Source of the DNA: Strigops habroptila | Lineage: Eukaryota > Chordata > Aves > Psittaciformes > Psittacidae | DNA length: 64,000 bases | Reading direction: 5' to 3' | NCBI RefSeq assembly: GCF_004027225.2 | Contig: NC_044289.2 | Span: 6,065,761 to 6,129,760, forward strand | Shown: positions 12,486-21,944 of the stretch, in pieces | Position numbering within the stretch: position 1 is the first letter of the stretch | Layout: each line of letters opens with the position of its first letter | Notes under the pieces: model-generated | What the model saw: the letters and a program-made list of their open reading frames with translations, nothing else | Databases searched by the model: none | What the model was told of the DNA's origin: nothing | Position numbers and translations under genes: made by a program

Positions 12486-13208
12486 GTGAGGGCAGGACCT
12501 GTGCTGGAAGGAGCTGGGGGGGGAGGGGTGGTGGGTGGTGGCCTAAAAGGGGGGATAAATGGGGTTGAACGGGGCTGGGGGGCACCAAAGGAGTTGGGAG
12601 GACCCTCGGGATGTGGGGCATGAAAGGGTTTGAGGGTTGGGGTGTGTCTCCATGTGAAAGGGTTCGAGAAAGGGGTCTGGGAGGTTGGGGGGTGAGACAC
12701 ATGACACTGGGAGGCTGCTGTTTGTCCCCCTTCGGGGCAGTGGGGCCAGCGCGGTGGCCAGGGCTGGTGCAGGGGGCGGGGGGGTCCATGCGCTGGACCC
12801 CACCTTGGTCCCCAAGAGGAGAGGGGATGCGCTTGGTGCCTGGAGGATGCAAAGTCACACGCAGCTCCCCTCGCCCTCAGCCTATTGCTGGAAGGAGTCA
12901 CTCTCTAGTTGCACACAGACCCCCCCCAGCCTGGCTGGGAGGGGGGGGGCGACTGCCAGAGTAGCAGACGTACCTGCTGTGGTTGGGGGCCGACTGGGGC
13001 CTTTGGACCCCATGAGGCACCCCTGGGGTGTGTAGAGCAGCCGGGACTCCAGCACAAAGCTCACTGACCTGGTGAGTGCTGTGCTGGGCAGCCCGGCTCA
13101 GGCAGGCAGAAGCAAAAAGGTGGGTGCCTTCACCCCTTGCCCTGCTGTCACCCCCTGCCATGGGGCTGGGGACACGGGGCAGCGGCTCAGCCTGCTTGTC
13201 CTTGGCAG
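12486..13208 (+). other. GC-rich intron or 5' region of TTLL3
   Basis: G-rich, CpG-containing sequence with several long but low-complexity frames on both strands, which I take as compositional artefacts. A possible short exon ends at donor 13071/13072 (CTGACCTG|GTGAGT). No clear TATA box. A TTLL3 promoter could lie here because TTLL3's own start codon is just downstream. Confidence 0.4.
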
Positions 13209-13243
13209 CTCCTACCAGCACCAAGCAGCAGCACTCAGTCAGC

Positions 13244-16200
13244 ATGGAGCTGCTGAAGAGGGCCAGGCAGCACATGGAGGAGGCCGTCAAGGTGGGTATG
13301 TGGTTACACACACACCCCCCAGCATGCCATGAACATGTGTTTATTGCATTTATGGCTGAGTGCTCATGTCCCTCCCCAGGAGAAGAAGATCTTCTCAGTG
13401 CGCGGCCCCTACCCCGTCATCCGCAACCTGCTGCGGGCACGGGGCTGGGTGGAGAAGAAGTTCTCCAACACTGTCAGGGTGGGCACCCGCTCGGCGCAGC
13501 AGCAGGACACCCAGAAGCTGCTGGAGGAGGAGGATGAGGAGGATGAGGAAGACGGTGGTGATGAGCAGTGGCAGGCAGCGCTGCATCCACAGCCAGGGTC
13601 GGCATCCTCCTGGGCTCAGCCTGCAGTGGAGATCCCGGAGACTCCTGAGGAGGAGGAGGAAGAGGATGAGGAGGAGGACCAGTGGGATGATGAAGACCCT
13701 GATGGCATCCACGACATTATGGTTAGTGGAGAGGGCCAGGGCTGGACTCCGCAGGGCACAGCCCAGTCTGGGTGGTGAGGGTGGGATGGGGACTCCACAG
13801 CTCACTCTGGTCCCCTCTGTCCCTGCCGCAGTCCTCCATGGTGCGGGACCAGACGCCGACCTTGATCTGGACCAGCCAGCCCAACGCTGTCAACTATCGG
13901 CTGCTGCAGGACCACCAGGTGGTGAACCACTTCGCCGGCATTGGAGCCTTCACCACCAAGGTGAGAGCCTGGAGACGCCGGGGACGCGGTGCTGGGAATG
14001 AACAGGGGTGACGGTGGGTCCAGCACCGGCTGCCGCCCTTGTCCGTCCACACAGGAGGGGCTGTGCGTCAACCTCCAAAACCAGCCCGGGTTCCACCAAG
14101 CGGATCCCAGCATCTTCTTCCCACGGTGCTACCGTCTGGGGGCTGAGGATGAGCGCCAAGCCTTCATTGGTGAGCTGGGGCTGTTGTCCCCCTTCTGCCC
14201 CCCTTGCCATGTCCCACAGTTCCCCCCATGTTCTGGGCAGGACGGGATGAGGACCATTTGAATCCTTTGCAGAGGATTTCCGCCTGACGGCAGCTCGCAG
14301 CCTGCTCAAACTGGCTGTGGAGAAGGCTGGGGACATGCCAGGGGTGACGGAGCGACCTGGCAAGGGGGCAGGTGAGTGTGTGGAGATGGGCCTGGTGGGG
14401 ATGTGGAGGAGCTCAGGCCCAGGGCCATGGCTGTGGGCTGAGCCTCTGCTTGGGGCTGTGGCTTGGGACCCCGATGCACCCAAAGCCACGCATCCCCGGG
14501 TTGGCAGCAGCCATGTCCCTCAGCCCATGCCACCCCCAGCAGGTCCAGCACCCCCATCGCCCCCCGAGCTGCTGGAGGCCACGCTGCAGATCTGCAGGAT
14601 GCAGCTGGACAGGCTGGAGCACCGTGACATCGACCGAGCCTCCCCGATGCTCCACTTCACTGACACCGACTGGGACTGCTTCCTGCAGGAGTACTACCAT
14701 GTGGTGAAGTGCGTGCAGGGCGGGACGGGTTGGGGGGGACATGCAGCATGGCAGTGCTGGTGCTGAGCCCCCGGTGCCACCACCCTGCAGCGAGCAGGCC
14801 AGGCTGGTGCCCAGCGTCCTGCAGTGGGAGCAGTGCAGGGCCCTGCTGCAGCAGCTGCAGGCACGGCTGCCCCAGCTCTGCATGGAAGGCGTCCGCAATC
14901 TCTGGATCATCAAGCCCGGAGCCAAGTCCTGCGGTAGAGGTGAAGTCAAGGGGAAAAGGAGGTTTGGGCACAGGCTCCCTGGCGAGGAGGGGTCTCACTG
15001 GCACTGTGTGTCCATTTGCAGGCATCACTTGCTCGGCACGGCTGGAGGAGGTGCTGGAGCTGGCGGGGAAATGCACGGCACCCTCAGTGCAGCCAGGACA
15101 ATGGGTGGTGCAGAAGTACGTGGAGCGGCCGCTGCTCATCTTGGGCACCAAGTTTGACCTGAGGCAATGGTTCCTGGTGACTGACTGGAACCCGCTCACC
15201 ATCTGGTTCTACCGGGACAGCTACGTGCGCTTCTGCTCCCGGCCCTTCTCCCTGCACCGCCTGCACCGGTGAGTGTCCCCCGCCCCGGCGTCGCACACCC
15301 AGCACCCCTGCACCCTGCTGACCCATCTCTGCTCTCCCCACATCAGCTCGCGGCACCTCTGCAATGTCGCCATCCAGAAGCGGTGGAGGCCAGCTGGGGG
15401 CCGGCACCCCAAACTGCCCCGCGACCTGATCTGGTCCAGCCAGCGGTTCCAGCTCTACCTGCAGCGAGCGGGGCACACGGAGGCCTGGGAGAAGGTGATC
15501 GTCCCTGGCATGAAGGAGGCGGTGGTGGCTGCCCTGCACAGCGCCCAGGAGCTGGTGGGGTCCCACAAGGGCAGCTTCGAGCTCTATGGAGCCGACTTCA
15601 TGTTCGGGGAGGATTGCCAGCCCTGGCTGCTGGAGATCAACGCCAGTCCCACCATGGCGCCCTGCTCAGTGGTGACCCGACGGCTCTGCGCCGCCGTCCA
15701 GCGCGACACGCTGCGCGTGGTCCTGGACCACAGGGAGAACCCCGGCTGCTCCACCGGTGCCTTCGACCTCATCTACAAAGAGGTGGGTTTGGGGGGGCTG
15801 TGGGGTGGGCACCCTGAGCCCCCACTCCCCACCGGAACATGAGCAGTGTGTGCCCAGGCAGACAGGAAGGCCAATGGCATCCTGGCCTGTATGAGCACCA
15901 GTGCGGCAGCAGGGCCAGGGCAGTGATTGTCCCCTGCACTGGGCACTGGTGAGGCCGCACCTCAAATCCTGTGTCCAGTTCTGGGCCCCTCGCTACAAGA
16001 AAGACATTGAGGTGCTGGAGCAGGGCCAGAGAAGGGCAACAGAGCTGGTGCAGGGCCTGGAGCACAAGTGTGATGAGGAATGGCTGAGGGACCTGGGGAG
16101 GTTTAGTCTGGAGAAGAGAAGGCTCAGGGGGGACCTTATCGCTCTCTACAACTACCTGACAGGAGGATGGAGCCAGGAGGGGGCTGGTCTCTGCTCCCAA

Positions 16201-17161
16201 GGAACAAAGGATGGGACAAGAGGAAGTGGCCTCAAGCTGCACCAGGGGAGGTTTAGACTGGATGTTAGGAACAATTTCTTCCCCAAAGGGTGCTCAAGCA
16301 TCGGAACAGGCTGCCCAAGGAAGAGGTGGAATCACTGTTCCTGGAGGGGTTCAAAACCCACGTAGACGAGGCCCTCAGTGACATGGGTTAATGGTGGCCT
16401 TGGCAGTGGTAGGGAACGGTTGGACTTGAGGATCTTAAAGCTCTTTTCCAACCCAATTATTCCATGTCTCCCTGCAGGCAATGGTGACCATGCCTCCCTA
16501 TGTGGGGCTGCAGCTGGTGGTGGAAGGCTACTCGCTAATGAAGCCCCAGCTGCAAGAGCAACAACCCCAGGCCAAACTCACCACCTTCCTGCCTCTTGTC
16601 CCCCCTGTAGTACCCAAGTCCCCTGTGGTGCCCAAGCCTCCTATGTTCCCCAAGCCTCCTATGTTCCCTAAGCCTCCTCTGTTCCCCATGTCCCCTGGGC
16701 TGCCCAGGCCTCCTGTGGTGCCCAGGTGTCCTGGAGTCTCCAAGCCACTTATGGACACCAAGCCTCCTGTGGTCTCCAACCCACTTATGGTCTCCAAGCC
16801 ACGTATGTTCACCAAGCCCCCTATAGAGCCCAAGCCTCCTGTGGTGCCCAAGCCTAGGGTCAGAACCACTCAGCTCCCATGCGCTGGAGAAGCACAGGTT
16901 GAGCTGGCTCCTCCAGAGCAATTGCACTCCTGCTTTTCCTCTGGCTCTGTCCCCCAGGCACCACCACAGCCAAACCCCCTGCTCCAGTGGGCTCATGTTG
17001 CTCTGCCCCAGTGTGGGGCCAGTGCCCTGGCCAGGGCACCCGCTCCACCAGCCACAGGCCCACCAATGACCCTACCTGCATGCCCTGGGCAGCAGAGCCG
17101 TACTGCAGGCAGGGGGCACGCAGCAGCGCCTGGGGGCAGGCAGAAGAGCTGTGATGCTTAA
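13244..17161 (+). CDS. TTLL3: TTLL3, tubulin monoglycylase (TTL-family ligase), apparently intact
   Basis: TTLL3 adds the first glycine to glutamate side chains of tubulin tails in cilia and flagella, using ATP. Exons: 13209-13291 (ATG at 13244), 13380-13721, 13832-13960, 14055-14169, 14273-14371, 14543-14708, 14791-14939, 15022-15268, 15347-15782 and 16478-17161. All junctions are GT-AG and all phases agree, giving 804 codons plus TAA with no internal stop. The ATG was chosen because MELLKRA...AVK aligns with the human TTLL3 start just before KKIF. Residues about 60-125 are strongly acidic. The TTL/ATP-grasp core runs from about 170 to 570 and includes [23 protein letters not shown] (about 340-350), [26 protein letters not shown] and the metal-binding E528-I-N530 in [11 protein letters not shown]. 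The Cys in KSCGRG is Arg in mammalian TTLL3. A proline-rich repeat tail (about 617-705) follows. TTLL8 is the close alternative; linkage to ARPC4 favours TTLL3. Introns are short and GC-rich, unlike the surroundings, and the last holds a CR1. Confidence 0.85.
15858..16466 (+). repeat. CR1 LINE 3' end in the last TTLL3 intron
   Basis: The sequence matches the CR1 reverse-transcriptase C-terminal end and 3' UTR: a [19 protein letters not shown]-type stretch, [10 protein letters not shown], and an [11 protein letters not shown] region, ending near ATTCCAT. It is 5'-truncated, in sense orientation, and ends only 11 bp before the acceptor of TTLL3 exon 16478. It explains a 154-codon frame (15901-16365) that is not a host gene. 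Confidence 0.88.
16606..16862 (+). repeat. coding minisatellite encoding a Pro-rich tail in TTLL3
   Basis: Imperfect tandem units of about 15-30 bp encode repeats of the type [14 protein letters not shown] and PLVSKP inside the last TTLL3 exon. Unit lengths are multiples of three, so the frame is kept. The antisense frame is also open (a Gly/Leu-rich artefact). The tail is downstream of the catalytic core and likely disordered. Copy number may vary between individuals. Confidence 0.75.
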
Positions 17162-17471
17162 GGCCATGAAGGAAGGGACAGCGTCCTGCCCATCTGAAGT
17201 GGGGCAACACGGCGACAACCACTTCCCCCTTACCCCGGGTGCAGGTGGATGTGGAGCGAGAGGTGCCGGAGCTGCTGCGGGGAGAGCCCCAACTGCTGCA
17301 GCAGCGCCTTGTGGGGGCACCAGCTCAGTGGAGTCCTGGGAGCTGTGCTGAGCCCCCTCACCAGCACCCACCACGGCCATGTACCTGCGTGCGGGTCGGG
17401 GTGGGCTCGGGGGGGCAGGAGGAAGGGCACCCTCAGCACCCTGCCCACCCGGGATGAGTGCTGGTGGTCAC
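17162..17471 (+). other. TTLL3 3' flank up to the LTR
   Basis: GC-rich sequence after the TTLL3 stop. An acceptor-like CCCCGGGTGCAG precedes 17244 and opens a frame of about 70 codons (VDVEREVPELL...), so an alternative last exon is possible. No AATAAA or ATTAAA signal is seen before the LTR starts at 17472, so the natural 3' UTR may have been lost at the junction. Confidence 0.4.
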
Positions 17472-17730
17472 TGTCCTGGTTCAGCTGTAGCAGTTATTTT
17501 TCTTCTTCCTAGTAGCAGGTGCAGTGCTGTGTTTTCGACTTTAGTCTGAGAACAACGCTGATAACACCGATGTTTTTAGTTGTTCCTAAGTAATGTTTAC
17601 TGCGACCAAGGACTTTCAGTCTCACGCTCTACCAGTGAGGAGGGGCATGGGAAGCCAGGAGGAGGCAGAGGCAGGACACCTGACTGAAAGTAGCCAAAGG
17701 GGTATTCCATACCACAGCACGTCATGCTTT
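17472..17730 (+). repeat. LTR, left portion
   Basis: It opens TGTCCTGGTTCAGCTGTA, nearly identical to the LTR start at 11853, and ends at CACGTCATGC where CR1 sequence begins. The part GGGGTATTCCATACCA (17699 onward) is typical of the region upstream of the TATA box in this LTR family. Confidence 0.75.
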
Positions 17731-18056
17731 GGTACCACCCTGGTGCCACAGTCAGGGGTTCGGTGCCATAGTCAGGGGTTTGGGCATTTAGAACATGGGA
17801 CTCAATTTGGGAGGCCAAGTCTACTGGAGGCTGGTGGAGCTGCTCTGACAAGGAAGGGGAAGAGCTGTTTTGGTAGGAGGCTTGCCAGGCTGGTTAAGAA
17901 AGCTTTAAACTAGATGTGTTGGGGGAGGGGGGCATCAATCCATCCCAACACTCCTGGTCAGATGCCAGCACTATAATAAATGCTTGGAGTGATGCAGAGA
18001 GATTTCAGCTGCTCCAGACATTGAGTCGGCTTCATTTGGAGCTCGGCTCAGATGCC

Positions 18057-19060
18057 TCTATACAAACGCCCGTAGTATGCAGAACAAACAAGAGGAATTA
18101 GAGATGTGTGCAAGGCTACAGGGATATGATATCATTGGCATCACAGAAACATGGTGGGATGGCTCCTATGACTGGAGTGTTGGAATGGAAGGTTACAGGC
18201 TATTTAGAAAAGACAGGCCTCAGATGGGAAGGGTGAAGTTGCTATTTACGTCAGTGATAGGCTGGAGAGTATGGAACTCTGTCTGGGGACAGGTCATCAG
18301 TCAACGGAGAGTTTGTGGGTAAGGGTCAAAGGGAAAACAGCAATGGGGGACATTACAGTGGGGATCTGTTACAGACTACCTGATCAAGAGGACACTGAAC
18401 AAAGCACTCTACAGACAGATAGGAGCAGCCTCATGCTCACAGGCCCTTGTCCTCATGGGGGACTTCAACCATCCTGATATCTGTTGGAGGGACGGTACAG
18501 CTCAGCACAAGCAATCCAGGGGGTTCCTCGATTGTGTGGAAGACAACTTCCTCTTTCAAGCAATAGAGGAGCCGACAAGGAGAGGTGCCATGCCTGACCT
18601 TGTGCTCACCGACACAGAGGGGCTGGTTGGAAATGTAACGCTCCAGGGCAGCCTTGGCTGTAGCAACCATGAGACAGTTGAGTTTGAGATCCTCAGGACA
18701 GTGAGAAGGGCATGCAGCAAGCTCACTGCCCCGGACTTCAAGAGAGCAGACTTTGGCTTCTTCAGGAACCTGCTTAGTAAGGTTCCATGGGATAAAGCCC
18801 TAGAGGGCAGGGGGGCCCAAGACTGCTGGTTGATATTCAAGGATCACTTGCTACAAGCTCAGGAGTGTTGGGTCCCAACCAGAAGGAAGTGCAGCAGGAG
18901 GGCCAGGAGACCTCTGTGGATGAATAAGGAGCTGCTGAGGAAACTTCAGGGAAAAAAGAAGCTTATAAAAGGTGGAAGCGAGGACAGGCGGCCTGGGAAG
19001 AATACAGGGATATTATCTGGGAGGCTGGGGACCAGGTTAGGAAAGCTAAGGCCCAGTTAG
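18057..19060 (+). pseudogene. CR1 ORF2, endonuclease and linker part (broken)
   Basis: The apurinic-endonuclease-like start reads through NKQEELEMC and DIIGITETWWDG, then is disturbed near 18320 by a stop and frame change. The frame 18455-19060 carries GDFNHPDICWRDG, DLVLTDTEGL and SNHETVEFEI, the late endonuclease motifs. It ends at a stop before the RT half, so several mutations separate the two domains. Confidence 0.85.
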
Positions 19061-19202
19061 AATTAAATCTGGCAAGAGATGTGAAAGATAACAGGAAAGG
19101 ATTCTATAGGTACATAGCAAACAAAAGACAGACTAGGGACAACATGGGCCCTCTCCGGAAGCTGTCGGGAGAACTGGCTGTCCTGGATTTGGGGAAGGCT
19201 TT

Positions 19203-20357
19203 ATGACTTTTTTTAATGACTTTTTTGCCTCCATCTTCACTAGCAAATGCTCTGACCACACCACCCAAGTCTTGGAAAGCAGATGCAGGGACTGTGAGAA
19301 TGTAGACCTTAGGCCCACTGTAGGAGAGGATCAGGTTCGAGACCATCTTAAGAACCTGAATGTGCACAAGTCCATGGGACCTGATGAAATCCATCTGCGA
19401 GTCCTGAAGGAGCTGGCGAATGAAGTTGCTAAGCCACTGTCCATCATATTCGAAAAATCCTGGCAGTCAGGTGAAGTTCCCGATGACTGGAAGAAGGGTA
19501 ATATAACCCCCATTTTCAAGAAGCGGAAAATGGAAGACCCAGGGAACTACAGACCAGTCAGTCTCACCTCTGTGCCTGGCAAAATCTTGGAACAGTTTCT
19601 CCTGGAAAGCATGCTAAGGCACATGAAAAACAATGAGGTGGTTGGTGACAGCCAACATGGCTTCACTAAGGGGAAATCCTGCCTGACCAATTTGGTGGCC
19701 TTCTATGACGAGGCTACGGAACTGATGGACAGGGGAAGAGCAGTTGACGTCATCTACCTGGACTTGTGCAAAGTGTTCGACACAGTCCCGCATGACATCC
19801 TTGTCTCTAAATTGGAGAGACATCAATTTGATAGATGGACCACTCAGTGGATTAAGAACTGGCTGGATGGCCGCACGCAAAGAGTTGTGGTAAATGGCTC
19901 GATGTCCAGTTGGAAACCTGTAACGAGTGGTGTCCCTCAGGGATGGGTGTTGGGACCGGTCCTGTTCAACATCTTTGTCAGCGACATGGACAGTGGGATG
20001 GAGTGCACCCTCAGCAAGTTTGCCGATGACACCAAGCTGTGTGGTTTGGTTGATACGCTGGAGGGAAGGGATGCCATCCAGAGGGACCTTGACATGCTTG
20101 TGAGGTGGGCCGATGCCAACCTCATGAAGTTCAACCAAGCCAAGTGCAAGGTCCTCCACCTGGGTCGGGGCAATCCCAGGCACTGCTACAGGTTGGGCGG
20201 AGAAGAGATTCAGAGCAGCCCTGCAGAAAAGGACTTGGGGATGTTGGTTGATGAGAAGCTTAACAGTACTTGGAGTACTGTGTACAGTTCTGGTGTCCTC
20301 AATGTAAAAAGGACATGGAGCTGTTGGAGCAAGTCCAGAGGAGGGCCACGAGGATGA
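19203..20357 (+). pseudogene. CR1 ORF2, reverse-transcriptase part (broken at 3' end)
   Basis: A 384-codon open frame carries RT motifs in order: [43 protein letters not shown], a YLDL(C)[11 protein letters not shown] block, [11 protein letters not shown] (usually QGSVLGP) and KFADDTKL with the FADD catalytic pair. Near 20262 the frame leaves the RT sequence; the CR1 C-terminal part resumes in another frame (20270-20698), with a stretch of expected sequence missing between. An internal deletion of roughly 150 bp is the likely cause. Confidence 0.9.
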
Positions 20358-20698
20358 TAAGAGGGCTGGAGCACCTCCTGTGTGACGACAGGCTGAGAAA
20401 GTTGGGGCTGTTCAGCCTGGAGAAGAGAAGGCTGCGTGGAGACCTCAGAGCAGCCTTCCAGTATCTGAAGGGGGTCTACAAGAATGCTGGGGAGGGACTC
20501 TTCCTTAGGGACTGTAGTGGTAGGACAAGGGGTAATGGCTTCAAACTTAAACAGGGGAAGTTTAGGTTACATATAAGGAAGTTCTTTACAGTGAGGGTGG
20601 TGAGGCACTGGAATGGGTTGCCCAAGGAGGTTGTGAATGCTCCATCCCTGGCAGTGTTCAAGGCCAGGTTGAGTGGAGTTTTGGGTGACATGGTTTAG
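20270..20698 (+). pseudogene. CR1 ORF2 C-terminal part
   Basis: This frame has the conserved CR1 tail: [43 protein letters not shown] and [20 protein letters not shown]. It is out of frame with the RT domain upstream. The apparent ATG is fortuitous. Confidence 0.9.
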
Positions 20699-20790
20699 TG
20701 CGAGGTGTCCCTGCCCATGGCAGGGGGGTTGGAACTAGATGATCTTAAGGTCCTTTCCAACCCTTTCTATTCTGTGATTCTATGATTCTA

Positions 20791-21135
20791 TGCCCAGTAT
20801 ATAAACTGGGGGTAGTCACCCGGAAGGCCCAGATCGCTGCTTGGATCGGGCTGGGTATGGGTCAGCAGGTGATGAGCAATTGCTTTCTTTTGCTTTTCCC
20901 CTTTTAGTTTTATATTCTCTCCCCTTGTTATTTCCCTTATCATTATTATCATTGGTTGTAGCAGCAGTGGTTTTGTATTATACCTTAGTTACTGGACTGC
21001 TCTTATCTCAACCTGTGGGATTTACATTCTTTTAATTCTCCTCCCCACCCCTCCGGGAGCAGGGGGAGGAAGAAGGGAGGGAGTGAGCAAGCGGCTGTGT
21101 GGTTCTGAGTTACCGGCTGGGCTCAAACCACGACA
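20791..21135 (+). repeat. LTR, right portion with TATA box
   Basis: It starts CCCAGTATATAAACTGGGGG, which carries the probable TATA box (TATATAA at 20798-20804), and ends GCTCAAACCACGACA. Joined to 17472-17730 it gives a full LTR. The CR1 therefore separates the upstream U3 part from the core promoter. Confidence 0.75.
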
Positions 21136-21143
21136 GTTCTTTT

Positions 21144-21161
21144 TGGAGTCCAACGTGGGGC
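21144..21161 (+). promoter_or_regulatory. retroviral primer-binding site
   Basis: TGGAGTCCAACGTGGGGC lies 8 bp after the LTR end. It resembles a lysine-tRNA-type PBS (TGGCGCCCAAC...) with changes at the fourth and sixth bases. The tRNA assignment is tentative. Confidence 0.55.
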
Positions 21162-21321
21162 ACGAAGGGTTTGAAATAACGACAGATCTGACCAGAGTGT
21201 GTCTAATTGTATTTGTTATAAGCATTCAGTTTTTCAGATTAAGAGTAACTCGTCACAATGTTGATTTATTTGCTCTCAGAGTTGTTGCAGTTGGTCTCAG
21301 TTTCAGCATGTCGTACCTTAC

Positions 21322-21801
21322 TTGCAGCCAGTATTGGCTGTTTTAGCGTTTATCAGCTGGGGGGCCTGGGCTAAGGTTATTGTTTCACTGTACTTCATGG
21401 TAATGACTTGTAATACAATAGACTCATCGATCATGAAACTGGTCTGGCTTGTGTTCCCAGCGTGGTCATCACCTCTATACTTTGGGAGGCATTTAATGGA
21501 ATTTTTAGCAATTGCACATCTTTTTTTTTTCCTCCTCGGGGGGTCAACCCATGGAGGAGATATTCCCTCACACCCCCTGCTCCCCACCAGGCTATTTACA
21601 GCAGCATTTGAGAATTCTAAAGGTTTTGGATGGCCTTTGGATACCCCTGAAACCTGCCTGCTGCTTTTGCTAGGGATCAGCATGTTGCCACATATACAGC
21701 GTGTGTTTTACCCACGGCCATCCCACCTTGAGAACGCCCTATTTCATTTGATCTTGAAAGTTAAGCACGGTTGGGCTCAGGTCTTGTCTAAGGTTAAATA
21801 A
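21322..21801 (+). CDS. hydrophobic ORF in the ERV leader, function unknown
   Basis: A 159-codon open frame between the PBS and gag. It has several hydrophobic stretches (LAVLAFISWGAW, IVSLYFMVM, FLAIAHLFFFLLGG, LLLLLGISML) that could span membranes. Its last 30 codons overlap a 5S-rRNA-like sequence (21712-21785), so the C-terminus would be encoded by that stretch. I do not recognise the protein. It could be a pre-gag or accessory product of this ERV family, or a chance frame. It is uninterrupted while gag is broken. Confidence 0.4.
   Translation: MQPVLAVLAFISWGAWAKVIVSLYFMVMTCNTIDSSIMKLVWLVFPAWSSPLYFGRHLMEFLAIAHLFFFLLGGSTHGGDIPSHPLLPTRLFTAAFENSKGFGWPLDTPETCLLLLLGISMLPHIQRVFYPRPSHLENALFHLILKVKHGWAQVLSKVK
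21712..21785 (+). ncRNA. 5S-rRNA-like sequence inside the ERV leader
   Basis: From CCACGGCCATCCCACCTTGA through TTGATCTTGAAAGTTAAG to GGGCTCAGG, the order matches vertebrate 5S rRNA positions of about 3-72. My by-eye alignment gives roughly three quarters identity over about 70 positions, with most differences C/T or G/A transitions. AAGTTAAGCACGG corresponds to the box A of the internal Pol III promoter. The box C region is not clearly preserved: GAGGACCACC near 21810 is a weak candidate at altered spacing. It is a derived fragment, not a working 5S gene. Confidence 0.6.
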
Positions 21802-21944
21802 TGATCTAAGAGGACCACCAAGAGATTTTCGCCCAGGCTGGACAGTCATGAGTGGCAGGGTGTATAGGACCGTATGGACAAGCACCTGGGCCAGTGGCAC
21901 CTCCAGTGCTTTGGAACTTTACCCCTAAAGAAGTCTGAAATCTG

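Larger units (their letters stand above)
17731..20790 (+). mobile_element. CR1 LINE inserted in the LTR (about 3 kb, 5'-truncated)
   Basis: It contains an endonuclease region (about 18060-18900, with GITETWWDG and FNHPDICW), a reverse-transcriptase region (about 19200-20350), a CR1 3' UTR and a terminal TTCTATTCTGTGATTCTATG-type tail. CR1 elements spread by target-primed reverse transcription and commonly lack target duplications, as here. Frames are broken in the endonuclease half and again near 20262, so the copy is inactive. A roughly 20 bp tandem duplication (CAGTCAGGGGTT) lies near 17748-17780. Confidence 0.92.

Noticed and set aside
12104-12901. Long minus-strand frame (265 codons) opposite the TTLL3 5' region
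   Set aside because: Low-complexity Pro/Ser/Arg product caused by GC-rich sequence with few stops; overlaps other equally long frames and matches no family.
13500-13700. GAG/GAT-rich repeat as a microsatellite
   Set aside because: It encodes the acidic stretch of TTLL3, a feature known in the family, so no separate element is needed.
15901-16365. 154-codon frame that looks like a gene between TTLL3 exons
   Set aside because: It is the C-terminal end of a CR1 LINE, in an intron.
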